DNA of 7,651 bases from JBGOUV01 sp041477815 (GCA_041477815.1 JBGOUV010000343.1:1-7651), one strand, 5' to 3'. Positions 1 through 6,608 are shown, numbered from the stretch's first letter. Notes: generated by a model not told the origin, from the sequence alone. Made by a program: numbers and translations.

Positions 1-80
1 AGCGTCCCCATGGCCCTGCAGACGCTGCGGGAGCACAAGCTGCGTTCCTTCCTGACCGTGCTGGGGATCATCATCGGGAC
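1..80 (+). repeat. Direct repeat, copy 1 (partner at 207-286)
   Basis: These 80 bases are repeated at a 206-bp offset at 207-286, with two substitutions and no gaps. The left limit is unknown because the window starts inside the repeat. The right limit is sharp: copy 1 continues GGGC where copy 2 continues CAGT. Such close identity, including silent positions, points to a recent duplication rather than two old paralogues. Confidence 0.93.
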
Positions 81-90
81 GGGCGGAGAG

Positions 91-180
91 TTGAGAATTG
101 GAGAATTTGAGAATTTGAGAATTTCAGCCCCAGCCGCGATGCGGGAAAATTCTCAAATCCTCCAATTCTCAAATTCTCAA
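91..180. repeat. AT-rich inverted repeat built from an 8-nt unit; large hairpin
   Basis: The left arm (91-124) and right arm (147-180) are reverse complements at 31 of 34 positions. Within the arms the unit GAGAATTT and its variants GAGAATTG and GAGGATTT repeat every 8 nt, so each arm is also a short tandem repeat and could pair in several registers. The 22-nt loop (125-146) is GC-rich and contains its own small stem, CCGC-GAT-GCGG. The AT-rich arms stand out against the GC-rich surroundings. The element separates the two direct-repeat copies and ends 5 nt before the start codon of the intact permease. It could be a small non-autonomous mobile or REP/MITE-like element, or a slippage-generated repeat. 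There is no run of T after the stem as a standard terminator would have. Confidence 0.88.
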
Positions 181-185
181 ATCCT

Positions 186-1421
186 ATGAGGGCTTACTTA
201 CAGTCGAGCGTGCCCATGGCCCTGCAGACGCTGCGGGAGCACAAGCTGCGCTCCTTCCTGACCGTGCTGGGGATCATCATCGGGACCAGTACGGTCATTG
301 CGGTGTCGGCGATTATTGTGGGCTTTGACTCCACCGTTACCGGGATGGTGCGGCAGTTCGGCGGGAACACGGCGATGGTGTTCAAGTTCCAGTTCGGGTT
401 CCGTACGAACAACCTGACCAAGGAAGAGCGCACGCGCAAGCCCCTGACCCTGGAGGATGCGCGGGCGGTCGCCGAGCGGTGCCCCACCGTGGAGCACGTC
501 AGTCCCTACCTGCTGGCGCCGTGGAACATGTTGCACCGGGCGAAGTACAAGGCCGACGATATCTACCAGATTGAGATGGGCGGGACCGAGCCCGGGTACG
601 CCGCGGGCGGGACGGTGATGAAGATGGGCCGCTTCTTTTCCGATATGGAGAACCTGCATCGGATGCCGGTGGTGGTAGTGGGGGAGGATATCCAGCGGGC
701 CTGGTTTCCCAGCGTGGACCCGATCGGGAAGTGGATCGAGCTCGACGGCCACAGCTTCGAGATCGTAGGGGTGATGCAGCGGCCGTCGGCGAGCTTCGCC
801 AACCAGGAGGACCGCCGGATGCTCCTGCCGTACTTCACCATGCGGAAGATGTTTCCCAACGCCCAGGAGCACATGCTGGTGGTGATCGCCTATCCGGGTA
901 TGCTGCCGCAGGCGATCGACGAGATGCGCACGGTGCTGCGCATCCAGCGGCGGGTGGCGTTCGACAAGCCGGACAACTTCTACATCAACACGGCCGAGCA
1001 GATGATCGCCGACTTCCGCCGGATCACCTCGATGGTGGCGCTGGTAACAGTGATACTGAGCTCGATCGGCCTCCTGGTAGGGGGCATCGGGGTGATGAAT
1101 ATCATGCTGGTGTCGGTCACCGAGCGGACGCGGGAGATCGGCATCCGCAAAGCGATCGGCGCCCGGCGCGGCGATATTACCATGCAGTTTCTGACCGAGG
1201 CGGTGACCCTGACGGTGATGGGCGGGGTGTTGGGGATGGCCTTCGGGTGGCTGCTCTCGACCGCGACGCGGCTGATTTTCCCGTTCCTGCCGACGGTGGT
1301 GCCGCTGTGGGCGGTGGGGTTGGGATTTGTGGTGTCGACGGCGGTGGGACTCTTCTTCGGCATCTGGCCGGCGTCGAAGGCGGCGCGGCTGGATCCGGTG
1401 GTGGCGCTGCGGTACGAGTAA
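186..1421 (+). CDS. MacB/FtsX-type ABC transporter permease, single-unit (411 aa)
   Basis: This is an inner-membrane permease of the MacB type, which in characterised relatives works with an ABC ATPase and often a periplasmic adaptor to couple ATP hydrolysis to movements of a periplasmic domain. The layout is classic: a short cytoplasmic leader, helix 1 at about residues 20-46, a large extracytoplasmic MacB-like core at about 47-279, then an FtsX domain with helices at about 283-309, 340-362 and 374-393. The loop after helix 2 has the family signature, TERTREIGIRKAIGARRGDI. The C-terminus, ARLDPVVALRYE, is typical. Length is normal for the single-unit form. Start at ATG 186 gives the usual short leader; ATG 216 is an alternative, just before the conserved ALQTLREHK. 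No Shine-Dalgarno is visible, and the start overlaps the stop of the upstream fragment. No ATPase or adaptor gene is in the window; an ATPase could lie upstream. The substrate cannot be read from the sequence. Confidence 0.93.
   Translation: MRAYLQSSVPMALQTLREHKLRSFLTVLGIIIGTSTVIAVSAIIVGFDSTVTGMVRQFGGNTAMVFKFQFGFRTNNLTKEERTRKPLTLEDARAVAERCPTVEHVSPYLLAPWNMLHRAKYKADDIYQIEMGGTEPGYAAGGTVMKMGRFFSDMENLHRMPVVVVGEDIQRAWFPSVDPIGKWIELDGHSFEIVGVMQRPSASFANQEDRRMLLPYFTMRKMFPNAQEHMLVVIAYPGMLPQAIDEMRTVLRIQRRVAFDKPDNFYINTAEQMIADFRRITSMVALVTVILSSIGLLVGGIGVMNIMLVSVTERTREIGIRKAIGARRGDITMQFLTEAVTLTVMGGVLGMAFGWLLSTATRLIFPFLPTVVPLWAVGLGFVVSTAVGLFFGIWPASKAARLDPVVALRYE
207..286 (+). repeat. Direct repeat, copy 2, inside the intact permease gene
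   Basis: This is the partner of bases 1-80, 78 of 80 identical. It codes residues 8-34 of the intact permease, so here the repeat is in its functional context and continues into the rest of the gene. Confidence 0.93.
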
Positions 1422-1426
1422 TCGGG

Positions 1427-1432
1427 TATAAT
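1427..1432 (+). promoter_or_regulatory. Putative -10 box TATAAT, leaderless arrangement
   Basis: A perfect TATAAT lies right after the permease stop codon, with 9 nt between it and the ATG at 1442. Transcription would then begin at or next to the start codon, giving a leaderless mRNA. No clear -35 hexamer is present at 16-18 nt upstream, and no Shine-Dalgarno precedes the ATG. Confidence 0.55.
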
Positions 1433-1441
1433 CGGAACGTC

Positions 1442-1711
1442 ATGGAACTGGAGAGCCGTGTGGGTCGGGTTGAGAAACGGCTGGATACCACCACCAAGCT
1501 GCTGTATGCCGGCATGAAGATGCTGGTCGCTATGCAGAAAGAGAATCAAGAGGCGCAGAAGGAGAATCGGCGGGCGCAGAAGGAGAATCGGCAGGCGCAT
1601 AAGGAGACTCGCGAGGCCATGCAGGCGCTCGTCGATGCCCACTTGCGCACGGAAGCAAAGGTGAATCGTCTGGTGGACGCCATGCTCCGGGGCGGGTCTA
1701 ACGGCGGCTAG
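1442..1711 (+). CDS. Small coiled-coil protein with four tandem heptads (89 aa)
   Basis: I do not recognise a named family. The protein is hydrophilic and highly charged, with no signal peptide or convincing membrane helix. It starts MELESRVGRVEKRLDTTTK, a heptad-like amphipathic stretch, followed by a more hydrophobic segment at residues 20-31. Residues 32-59 are four tandem heptads: QKENQEA, QKENRRA, QKENRQA, HKETREA. The C-terminal part, AHLRTEAKVNRLVDAML, again looks amphipathic. The whole protein probably forms a helical coiled-coil oligomer. The start is chosen because this ATG follows a TATAAT by 9 nt and begins the heptad pattern; the reading frame is open far upstream only as an overlap with the permease gene. 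It sits between two permease genes, but a role with either is only a guess. Confidence 0.72.
   Translation: MELESRVGRVEKRLDTTTKLLYAGMKMLVAMQKENQEAQKENRRAQKENRQAHKETREAMQALVDAHLRTEAKVNRLVDAMLRGGSNGG
1535..1618 (+). repeat. Four 21-bp tandem repeats encoding heptads
   Basis: Units are 1535-1555, 1556-1576, 1577-1597 and 1598-1618, each coding one heptad. Units 2 and 3 differ at a single base; units 1 and 4 have diverged more. The in-frame 21-bp period would let the coiled coil lengthen or shorten by slippage without losing its register. Confidence 0.85.
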
Positions 1712-1859
1712 CCGGTCGCAACCCCGCAACACTGTTCGCTTCCGAGCCAGGCAGTCCCAGGAGTGGACGCCGCCCGCCTGTCGGTCGTCCGGATCCCTCT
1801 GACAATACAGGACATCGGGGCTGGCAAGCGGGGTGCCTGTAAGGCTCGGAGGTGTTGCC
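1712..1859. other. Intergenic gap before the ADOP-type permease gene
   Basis: This 148-bp gap is the longest non-coding stretch between complete genes in the window. I see no convincing promoter hexamers, RNA gene or terminator in it, apart from the ribosome binding site at its end. The 10-bp palindrome CGGCTAGCCG at 1705-1714 spans the preceding stop codon but has no loop and no T tract. Confidence 0.5.
1848..1853 (+). promoter_or_regulatory. Shine-Dalgarno GGAGGT that fixes the start at 1860
   Basis: GGAGGT lies 6 nt before ATG 1860. An in-frame GTG at 1833 would add nine residues but lies upstream of this site, so the ATG is the better start. Confidence 0.85.
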
Positions 1860-4256
1860 ATGACGGCTCTCTGGCAGGACGTGCGCTATGGTTTCCGAAC
1901 CTTGCTCCAGGCGCCTGGGTTCACCGCCGTGGCCGTGCTCACACTGGCGCTGGGAATCGGCGCCAACAGCGCGATCTTCAGCGTGGTCCACGCCGTACTG
2001 CTGGAGCCGCTTCCCTACGAGCAACCCGAACGGATTGTGATGGTTTGGGAGCGATTGCTCAAGCGGGGGGTGAACTCTTCGGCCACCGCACCAAACTTTG
2101 CGGACTGGCGGGAGAGGAACGAGGTTTTTGTGAATCTGGCGGGTTGGCGGGGGCAGAGTTTCACGCTGACGGGCGTCGATCAGCCGGAGCGGATTCCGGG
2201 GGTACTGGCGTCGGCGGCGTTGTTCCCGCTCCTGGGGACGGAGGCGAAGTTGGGGCGTACGTTCCTGCCGGAAGAAGAGCAGCCGGGCAGGCATCGCGTG
2301 GTGGTGTTGGGCCACGGGCTGTGGCAGCGACGATTCGGGGCGAACCCCGGCATCGTGGGGACGGCGGTGACCCTGAACGCCGAGCCGTACACGGTAGTCG
2401 GGGTGATGCCGGAAGGATTCCAGTTTCCCGCCGGCGTGGATCTGTGGACGCCCCTGGCGCTGGACGCGCGCCAGTTGTCCTTCACGGGCTCGCATGTGAT
2501 TCAGGTAGCCGGCCGCCTCCAGCCCGGGATGACCTTGGAACAGGCCCAGGCTGGTATGAACGCTCTGGCACGGCGGATCGAGCCGAAAAGGCCAAATTCG
2601 AACTCCGGCTGGGGTGTGGTTCTGGTGCCGCTCCAGGAACAAATGGTGAGCGGGGTGCGTCAGGGGTTGTGGATCCTGCTGGGGGCGGTTGGCTTCGTCC
2701 TCTTGATTGCCTGCGCCAACGTGGCCAACCTGCTGTTGACGCGGGCGGCGGCGCGCGGGCGCGAGGTCGCCATTCGGGCCGCGCTCGGCGCCGGACGGTG
2801 GCGTCTGGTCCGGCAGTTGCTGACCGAGAGCGTCCTGCTCGCCTTGTTAGGCGGCTCTCTGGGACTCCTGCTGTCCTTATGGGGCATGGAGACACTGGTG
2901 CGATTTGCTCCGGCTGGTTTGCCGCGCATCGGCGAGGTGCGGATGAACGGCTGGGTGCTCGGGTTTACCGCCCTGGCCGCGCTGCTCACCGGAGCACTGT
3001 TCGGACTGGCTCCCGCGCTGCGGGCGTCCCGGGCGGAGCTGACCGGGTCACTGCGCGGGACACTTGCGGCCAGATCGCGGGTGCCGGTCTCCGGATTCCT
3101 GGTGGTCTCCGAGACGGCGCTGGCCCTGATGCTTTTGATCGGGGCGGGTCTGTTGATCCGCAGCTTCGCGCGGTTGCAGGTGGTGCGGCCGGGGTTTGAT
3201 CCCCGAGGCGTGCTGACGGCCCAGATCGATCTGTACGGGGACGTGCCGCGACAGGCGGCGTTCTGGCACGACGTGCTGGAGCGGGTGGCCGGGTTGCCAG
3301 GAATCCGGGCGGCCGGCGTGGTCAGCGGTCTGCCGCTGGCCGGTCCCCATCGCAACATGGTCGTGACCATTGAGGGCCGGCCGCCGGTGGAGCTTTCCCA
3401 GATGCCGTTTGCCTTCTACAAGGTCGCCAGCCCGGACTACTTCCGCGCCCTCGGGGTTCCCCTGCTGCGGGGCCGCCCGTTCACCGAGCGGGACCTGCCG
3501 GGCGCCCCGCGCGTGATGCTGATCAATGATACTATGGCGCGGCGATACTGGTCCGGCGAGGATCCGGTGGGGAAGCGCCTGCGGCTCGACAACGGCGAAC
3601 CTGGATGGGTCGAAGTGGTGGGTATTTTGGGCGACGTTCGGCAACTGGGGCTCGAGAGCGAGCCGGGCGCCGAGATGTACATTCCGTTCCGCCAGGTTCC
3701 GGCGTCCTTCTTCCCGGCGATGACGCTGGTGCTGCGGGCGGCCGGCGTCCCGCCCGAGAGCCTGATGGCCGCGGTGACCGGCGAGGCGCAGAAGTTGGAT
3801 CCGAATGCGCCGGTCTACAACCTTCGCACCATGGACGAGATCCTGGCGCGGTCGATGGCGTCGCGGCGTTTCTCCTTGGGGTTGCTGGGCCTGTTTGCGG
3901 GAATCGCTATGGGGTTGGCGGCGGTGGGAATCTACGGCGTCATGGCTTACTCGGTCAGCCGGCGAACCCACGAAATCGGGATCCGGATGGCGCTGGGGGC
4001 CCAGGGCGGCGACGTGCTGCGGCTGGTGGTGGTCGAGAGCCTGGGTCTGACCCTGGGCGGCATTGCGCTGGGGATGGCTGGGGCCTGGGCTTTGACCCGG
4101 CTGCTGGCCGGCGGGCTGTACGGGGTGAGCCCCACCGATCCGGCTACGTTCCTGGTGGTGGCGCTGTTGCTGGCGGCGGTGGCCCTGCTCGCCAGCTACC
4201 TTCCCGCGCGCCGGGCCAGCCGGGTGGACCCGTTGACCGCCTTGCGCTACGAATAG
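1860..4256 (+). CDS. ADOP-type duplicated MacB/FtsX permease (798 aa)
   Basis: This is a double-length permease with two MacB core plus FtsX units in one chain, the layout of the acidobacterial duplicated orphan permeases (TIGR03434). The N-terminus carries the family hallmarks: DVRYGFRTLLQAPGFTAVAV, then LALGIGANSAIFSV and LLEPLPY. The first extracytoplasmic domain is about residues 50-270. The first FtsX unit has helices at about 271-291, a middle helix near 325-345 and one at 367-386, with the signature REVAIRAALGAGRWRLVRQL. The second unit starts with a helix at about 413-436, an extracytoplasmic domain at about 440-670, and helices at about 676-699, 721-743 and 763-786, with THEIGIRMALGAQGGDVLRL. 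It ends VDPLTALRYE, the same tail as the single-unit permease upstream. Members of this family usually lack a neighbouring ATPase, and none is here. Their substrate is unknown; roles in export or envelope stress have been suggested by analogy with MacB only. Confidence 0.95.
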   Translation: MTALWQDVRYGFRTLLQAPGFTAVAVLTLALGIGANSAIFSVVHAVLLEPLPYEQPERIVMVWERLLKRGVNSSATAPNFADWRERNEVFVNLAGWRGQSFTLTGVDQPERIPGVLASAALFPLLGTEAKLGRTFLPEEEQPGRHRVVVLGHGLWQRRFGANPGIVGTAVTLNAEPYTVVGVMPEGFQFPAGVDLWTPLALDARQLSFTGSHVIQVAGRLQPGMTLEQAQAGMNALARRIEPKRPNSNSGWGVVLVPLQEQMVSGVRQGLWILLGAVGFVLLIACANVANLLLTRAAARGREVAIRAALGAGRWRLVRQLLTESVLLALLGGSLGLLLSLWGMETLVRFAPAGLPRIGEVRMNGWVLGFTALAALLTGALFGLAPALRASRAELTGSLRGTLAARSRVPVSGFLVVSETALALMLLIGAGLLIRSFARLQVVRPGFDPRGVLTAQIDLYGDVPRQAAFWHDVLERVAGLPGIRAAGVVSGLPLAGPHRNMVVTIEGRPPVELSQMPFAFYKVASPDYFRALGVPLLRGRPFTERDLPGAPRVMLINDTMARRYWSGEDPVGKRLRLDNGEPGWVEVVGILGDVRQLGLESEPGAEMYIPFRQVPASFFPAMTLVLRAAGVPPESLMAAVTGEAQKLDPNAPVYNLRTMDEILARSMASRRFSLGLLGLFAGIAMGLAAVGIYGVMAYSVSRRTHEIGIRMALGAQGGDVLRLVVVESLGLTLGGIALGMAGAWALTRLLAGGLYGVSPTDPATFLVVALLLAAVALLASYLPARRASRVDPLTALRYE

Positions 4257-4268
4257 CCGCAAAGCGAG

Positions 4269-4274
4269 TACAAT
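4269..4274 (+). promoter_or_regulatory. Putative -10 box TACAAT, leaderless arrangement
   Basis: TACAAT lies 12 nt after the ADOP stop codon and 9 nt before ATG 4284, the same spacing as the TATAAT at 1427. No Shine-Dalgarno lies in between. A TTGACC at 4233-4238 is too far away (30 nt) for a standard -35 box; TTGCGC at 4242-4247 has a 21-nt spacer. It suggests an independent leaderless promoter for the methyltransferase operon. Confidence 0.55.
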
Positions 4275-4283
4275 ACCCGGTGT

Positions 4284-5348
4284 ATGCCCATCGACGAAGC
4301 GAAGCTGAACCAGTTTCTCGGGATGGCGGTGACCGAGGTCGGAGCAGTGGTGAATGCCGCGTTGGTCCTGATCGGCGAACAAGCGGGCCTCTACAAGGCG
4401 ATGGCAGGCGCCGGACTGCTGACCTCGGCGGAGCTGGCGGCCAAGACCGGCACCGATGAGCGCTACGTCCGGGAGTGGCTCGCCGCCCAGGCAGCCGGAG
4501 GCTACGTGAGCTATGACGCTGCCGCCGGGAAATACTGGCTGAGCGAAGAGCAGGCCTTCGGTCTGGCTAATGAGGACAGTCCGGCCTACTTGCCCGGCGC
4601 TTTTCAGGTGGCCTTGGCCGCAACCAAAGCGCGTCCTCGCGTTCTGGACGCCTTCCGCACCGGAGAAGGGGTGGGCTGGCACGAGCATGATCCCGAGCTG
4701 TTCTCCGGCACCGAGCGATTCTTCCGGCCCGGGTACGCGGCGCACCTGGTGAGTTCCTGGATTCCGTCGCTCGATGGGATCGCCGCGCGATTGCAGGCAG
4801 GCGCCCGCGTGGCCGACGTCGGCTGCGGACACGGGGCCTCGACTATCCTGCTGGCGAAGGCTTATCCCGAGTCGAAGTTCGCCGGGTTTGACTATCATCC
4901 GGCGTCGATTGAGCGGGCGCGCCGGCGGGCGGCCGACGCGGGGGTAGGCGATCGGGTGACCTTCGAGGTAGCCAAAGCGAAGGACTTTCCGCGCCATGGG
5001 GAGGGCTACGACCTGGTGGCGTTCTTCGATTGCCTGCACGACATGGGCGACCCGGCGGGGGCGGCGGCGCACGTGCGTACGACGCTGCGGCCGGACGGGG
5101 CCTGGATGATCGTCGAGCCCTTCGCCGGCGACCAGGTGCACGAGAACCTGAATCCGGTCGGACGGCTCTACTACGCGGCTTCGACGATGATCTGCACGCC
5201 TTGCTCGAAGTCGCAAGAGGTAGGATTGGCCCTGGGGGCGCAGGCCGGCGAGGCGCGGCTGCGGGAGGTGGTGACCAGCGGCGGGTTCACCCGCTTCCGG
5301 CGAGCCACCCAGACCCCGTTCAACCTGGTCTTCGAAGCAAAGTTGTAG
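4284..5348 (+). CDS. Class I SAM-dependent methyltransferase with N-terminal winged helix (354 aa)
   Basis: A cytoplasmic methyltransferase of the Rv2258c-like type. The N-terminal part, about residues 1-100, is a winged-helix/dimerisation region of the form LLTSAELAAKTGTDERYVREWL followed by a wing around GGYVSYDAAAGKYWLSEEQ (shown in part). The Rossmann domain starts near residue 165. Motif I, VADVGCGHG, is at 176-184 and binds SAM. D203 in GFDYHP is placed to bind the ribose hydroxyls. Motif IV is FFDCLHDMGDP around D249. The motif after it, LRPDGAWMIVEP, is also standard. All SAM-binding residues I would expect are present, so the enzyme is probably active. The acceptor is unknown; small-molecule methylation is likely for this group. 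The start codon follows a TACAAT by 9 nt and has no ribosome binding site. The stop is 15 nt before the next gene, implying co-transcription. Confidence 0.92.
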   Translation: MPIDEAKLNQFLGMAVTEVGAVVNAALVLIGEQAGLYKAMAGAGLLTSAELAAKTGTDERYVREWLAAQAAGGYVSYDAAAGKYWLSEEQAFGLANEDSPAYLPGAFQVALAATKARPRVLDAFRTGEGVGWHEHDPELFSGTERFFRPGYAAHLVSSWIPSLDGIAARLQAGARVADVGCGHGASTILLAKAYPESKFAGFDYHPASIERARRRAADAGVGDRVTFEVAKAKDFPRHGEGYDLVAFFDCLHDMGDPAGAAAHVRTTLRPDGAWMIVEPFAGDQVHENLNPVGRLYYAASTMICTPCSKSQEVGLALGAQAGEARLREVVTSGGFTRFRRATQTPFNLVFEAKL

Positions 5349-5352
5349 GACC

Positions 5353-5358
5353 GAGGAG
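5353..5358 (+). promoter_or_regulatory. Shine-Dalgarno GAGGAG for the PLP enzyme
   Basis: GAGGAG sits 5 nt before ATG 5364 in the 15-nt gap after the methyltransferase stop. It supports the start that gives the complete Tat signal. Confidence 0.8.
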
Positions 5359-5363
5359 AAAAC

Positions 5364-6602
5364 ATGAACCGGCGTGGGTTTCTGCAATCGGCAGCAGGGC
5401 TGGCCATTCCAGCCGCGCCTGCTGGAGTGGACTGGACCAAGGTCCGCGAGGACTTCCCCTGGTTGAAGCGGAAGGTCTGGCTGACCGCAGCGGACTACCA
5501 TCCCTTGGGCATCCATTCGCTGCGGGCGGCGGAACGGTACCTCGCCTACCGCACCCAGGGCCCCGGCGAGGGGCGAGATCGCTATACCAACGAACAGCAG
5601 CGCGAGACCAAAGAACTGTTCGGACGGCTGATCGGGGCCAAGCCCGCGGAGATCGCGTTTGTACAGAGCACCACCGAGGCCGAGAACCTGGTGGTGTCCG
5701 GAATGGACCTCACCAAGGGGAACGTGGTCCTCGACGATCTGCACTACCAGGCGTCGAAGTTCCTCTACCACATGCTGCAGAAGGAAGGCCGCATCGAGCT
5801 GCGGGTGGTCCGGCACCGGCGCCAGGGACTCTGGACCATCGACCGCCGCGACATGGAGAAGGCCATCGACCGGAATACGAAGCTGGTCTCGCTGGCCCTG
5901 GTATCTAATATCAATGGATACTTGCACGATGTAAAAGCGACGGCGGCGCTGGCCCATGCGCGCGGCGCGGTGGTGTACGGGGACATCATCCAGGGTGCGG
6001 GGGCGATTCCGATCGACGTGCGGGCCATGGGGATCGACTGCGCCGGCTGCGGCGCCTACAAATGGCTGATGGGTGACATGGGGTTCGGGTTCCTGTACGT
6101 GCGGGAGGACCTGCAGGACCGGGTCATCCGCCGGTCGCGCTATGGGGTGCGGCAGTACACCAGCCCCACGCGGGCGCAGTCGGACTCGCAGTTCGACCTG
6201 GTTCCGGGAGCGGCGCGGTACGAAGCGTCGGCCAGCATCTCCAATTGCGGCGGGGTCATCGTGCACGCGGCCCTGAAGTACATCCACCAACTGGGTATCG
6301 ACAATATCCGGGCCCATGCGAAGACGCTCACCGACCGGCTCCAGAAGGAGCTGCCCCGGATGGGATACCCGGCCCTGACGCCGCCCGACAACCCTACGGC
6401 GATCGTGAGCTTCCTGACCCCCAACTACAAGGGTACAGCGGCCAAGCTGGACCGGGCCTTCGGGGAGACGGTGATCGCGCTGCGGCGCTGGGAGTTCACC
6501 GAGGAGTCGGGGGAGGTGAAGATCGTGGAGGGGATGCGGATTTCGCCGTCGGTGTACAACCACCAGGGGGACGTGGACAAACTGCTGGAGGCGCTGGGGT
6601 GA
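5364..6602 (+). CDS. Tat-exported class V aminotransferase-fold PLP enzyme (412 aa)
   Basis: A fold-type I PLP enzyme of the aminotransferase class V group, which includes cysteine desulfurases, isopenicillin N epimerase-like enzymes and C-S lyases. The N-terminus MNRRGFLQSAAGLA has a twin-arginine motif (R3, R4, F6, L7), a short alanine-rich core and a likely cleavage site after APA (residue 20). The cofactor site is intact: STTEA at 102-106 contacts the phosphate, the DDLHYQ segment supplies the histidine that stacks on the ring, D207 in VVYGDIIQGAG contacts the pyridine nitrogen, and K233 in GCGAYKWLMGD should form the Schiff base. The C-terminal small domain ends IVEGMRISPSVYNHQGDVDKL. 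Length is normal for the group. The gene follows the methyltransferase by 15 nt with a good ribosome binding site. The substrate cannot be read; an epimerase/lyase assignment would be a guess. It may carry out racemisation, transamination or C-S cleavage outside the cytoplasm. Confidence 0.9.
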   Translation: MNRRGFLQSAAGLAIPAAPAGVDWTKVREDFPWLKRKVWLTAADYHPLGIHSLRAAERYLAYRTQGPGEGRDRYTNEQQRETKELFGRLIGAKPAEIAFVQSTTEAENLVVSGMDLTKGNVVLDDLHYQASKFLYHMLQKEGRIELRVVRHRRQGLWTIDRRDMEKAIDRNTKLVSLALVSNINGYLHDVKATAALAHARGAVVYGDIIQGAGAIPIDVRAMGIDCAGCGAYKWLMGDMGFGFLYVREDLQDRVIRRSRYGVRQYTSPTRAQSDSQFDLVPGAARYEASASISNCGGVIVHAALKYIHQLGIDNIRAHAKTLTDRLQKELPRMGYPALTPPDNPTAIVSFLTPNYKGTAAKLDRAFGETVIALRRWEFTEESGEVKIVEGMRISPSVYNHQGDVDKLLEALG

Positions 6603-6608
6603 GTGTGG

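Larger units (their letters stand above)
1..189 (+). pseudogene. Truncated 5' copy of the downstream MacB-type permease gene (window edge)
   Basis: The frame is already open at base 1 and encodes SVPMALQTLREHK, then LRSFLTVLGIIIGT, the cytoplasmic leader and first membrane helix of a MacB/FtsX permease. Bases 1-80 match bases 207-286 of the intact gene at 78 of 80 positions; the differences are C6/G212 and T45/C251. Similarity stops abruptly after base 80. From there the frame runs through the hairpin at 91-180, coding for low-complexity residues, and stops at TGA 187-189. That stop overlaps the ATG (186-188) of the intact gene as ATGA. The fragment lacks the periplasmic domain and the last three helices, so it cannot be a working permease. 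Its true 5' end lies outside the window. It could be the remnant of a tandem duplication or the product of an insertion event; the sequence does not decide which. Confidence 0.8.

Noticed and set aside
91..180. The hairpin as a rho-independent terminator
   Set aside because: The stem is AT-rich with no following U tract, and it lies 5 nt before a start codon inside an open frame.
1..286. Template/variable repeat pair of a diversity-generating retroelement
   Set aside because: Only two substitutions separate the copies and they are not at adenines; the repeats lie at a permease N-terminus, and no reverse transcriptase is in the window.
731..1441. Upstream extension of the coiled-coil gene into the permease gene
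   Set aside because: The frame is open but overlaps the conserved FtsX domain out of frame and codes for G/R/D-rich shadow sequence; heptad-type sequence begins only at ATG 1442, which has its own TATAAT.
1705..1714. Palindrome CGGCTAGCCG as a terminator
   Set aside because: It is only 10 bp with no loop and no T tract.
1698..2642. A 314-codon - strand frame over the start of the ADOP gene and the gap before it
   Set aside because: It has the same R/P/H/Q-rich shadow composition, no ribosome site, and overlaps strongly conserved permease coding sequence.
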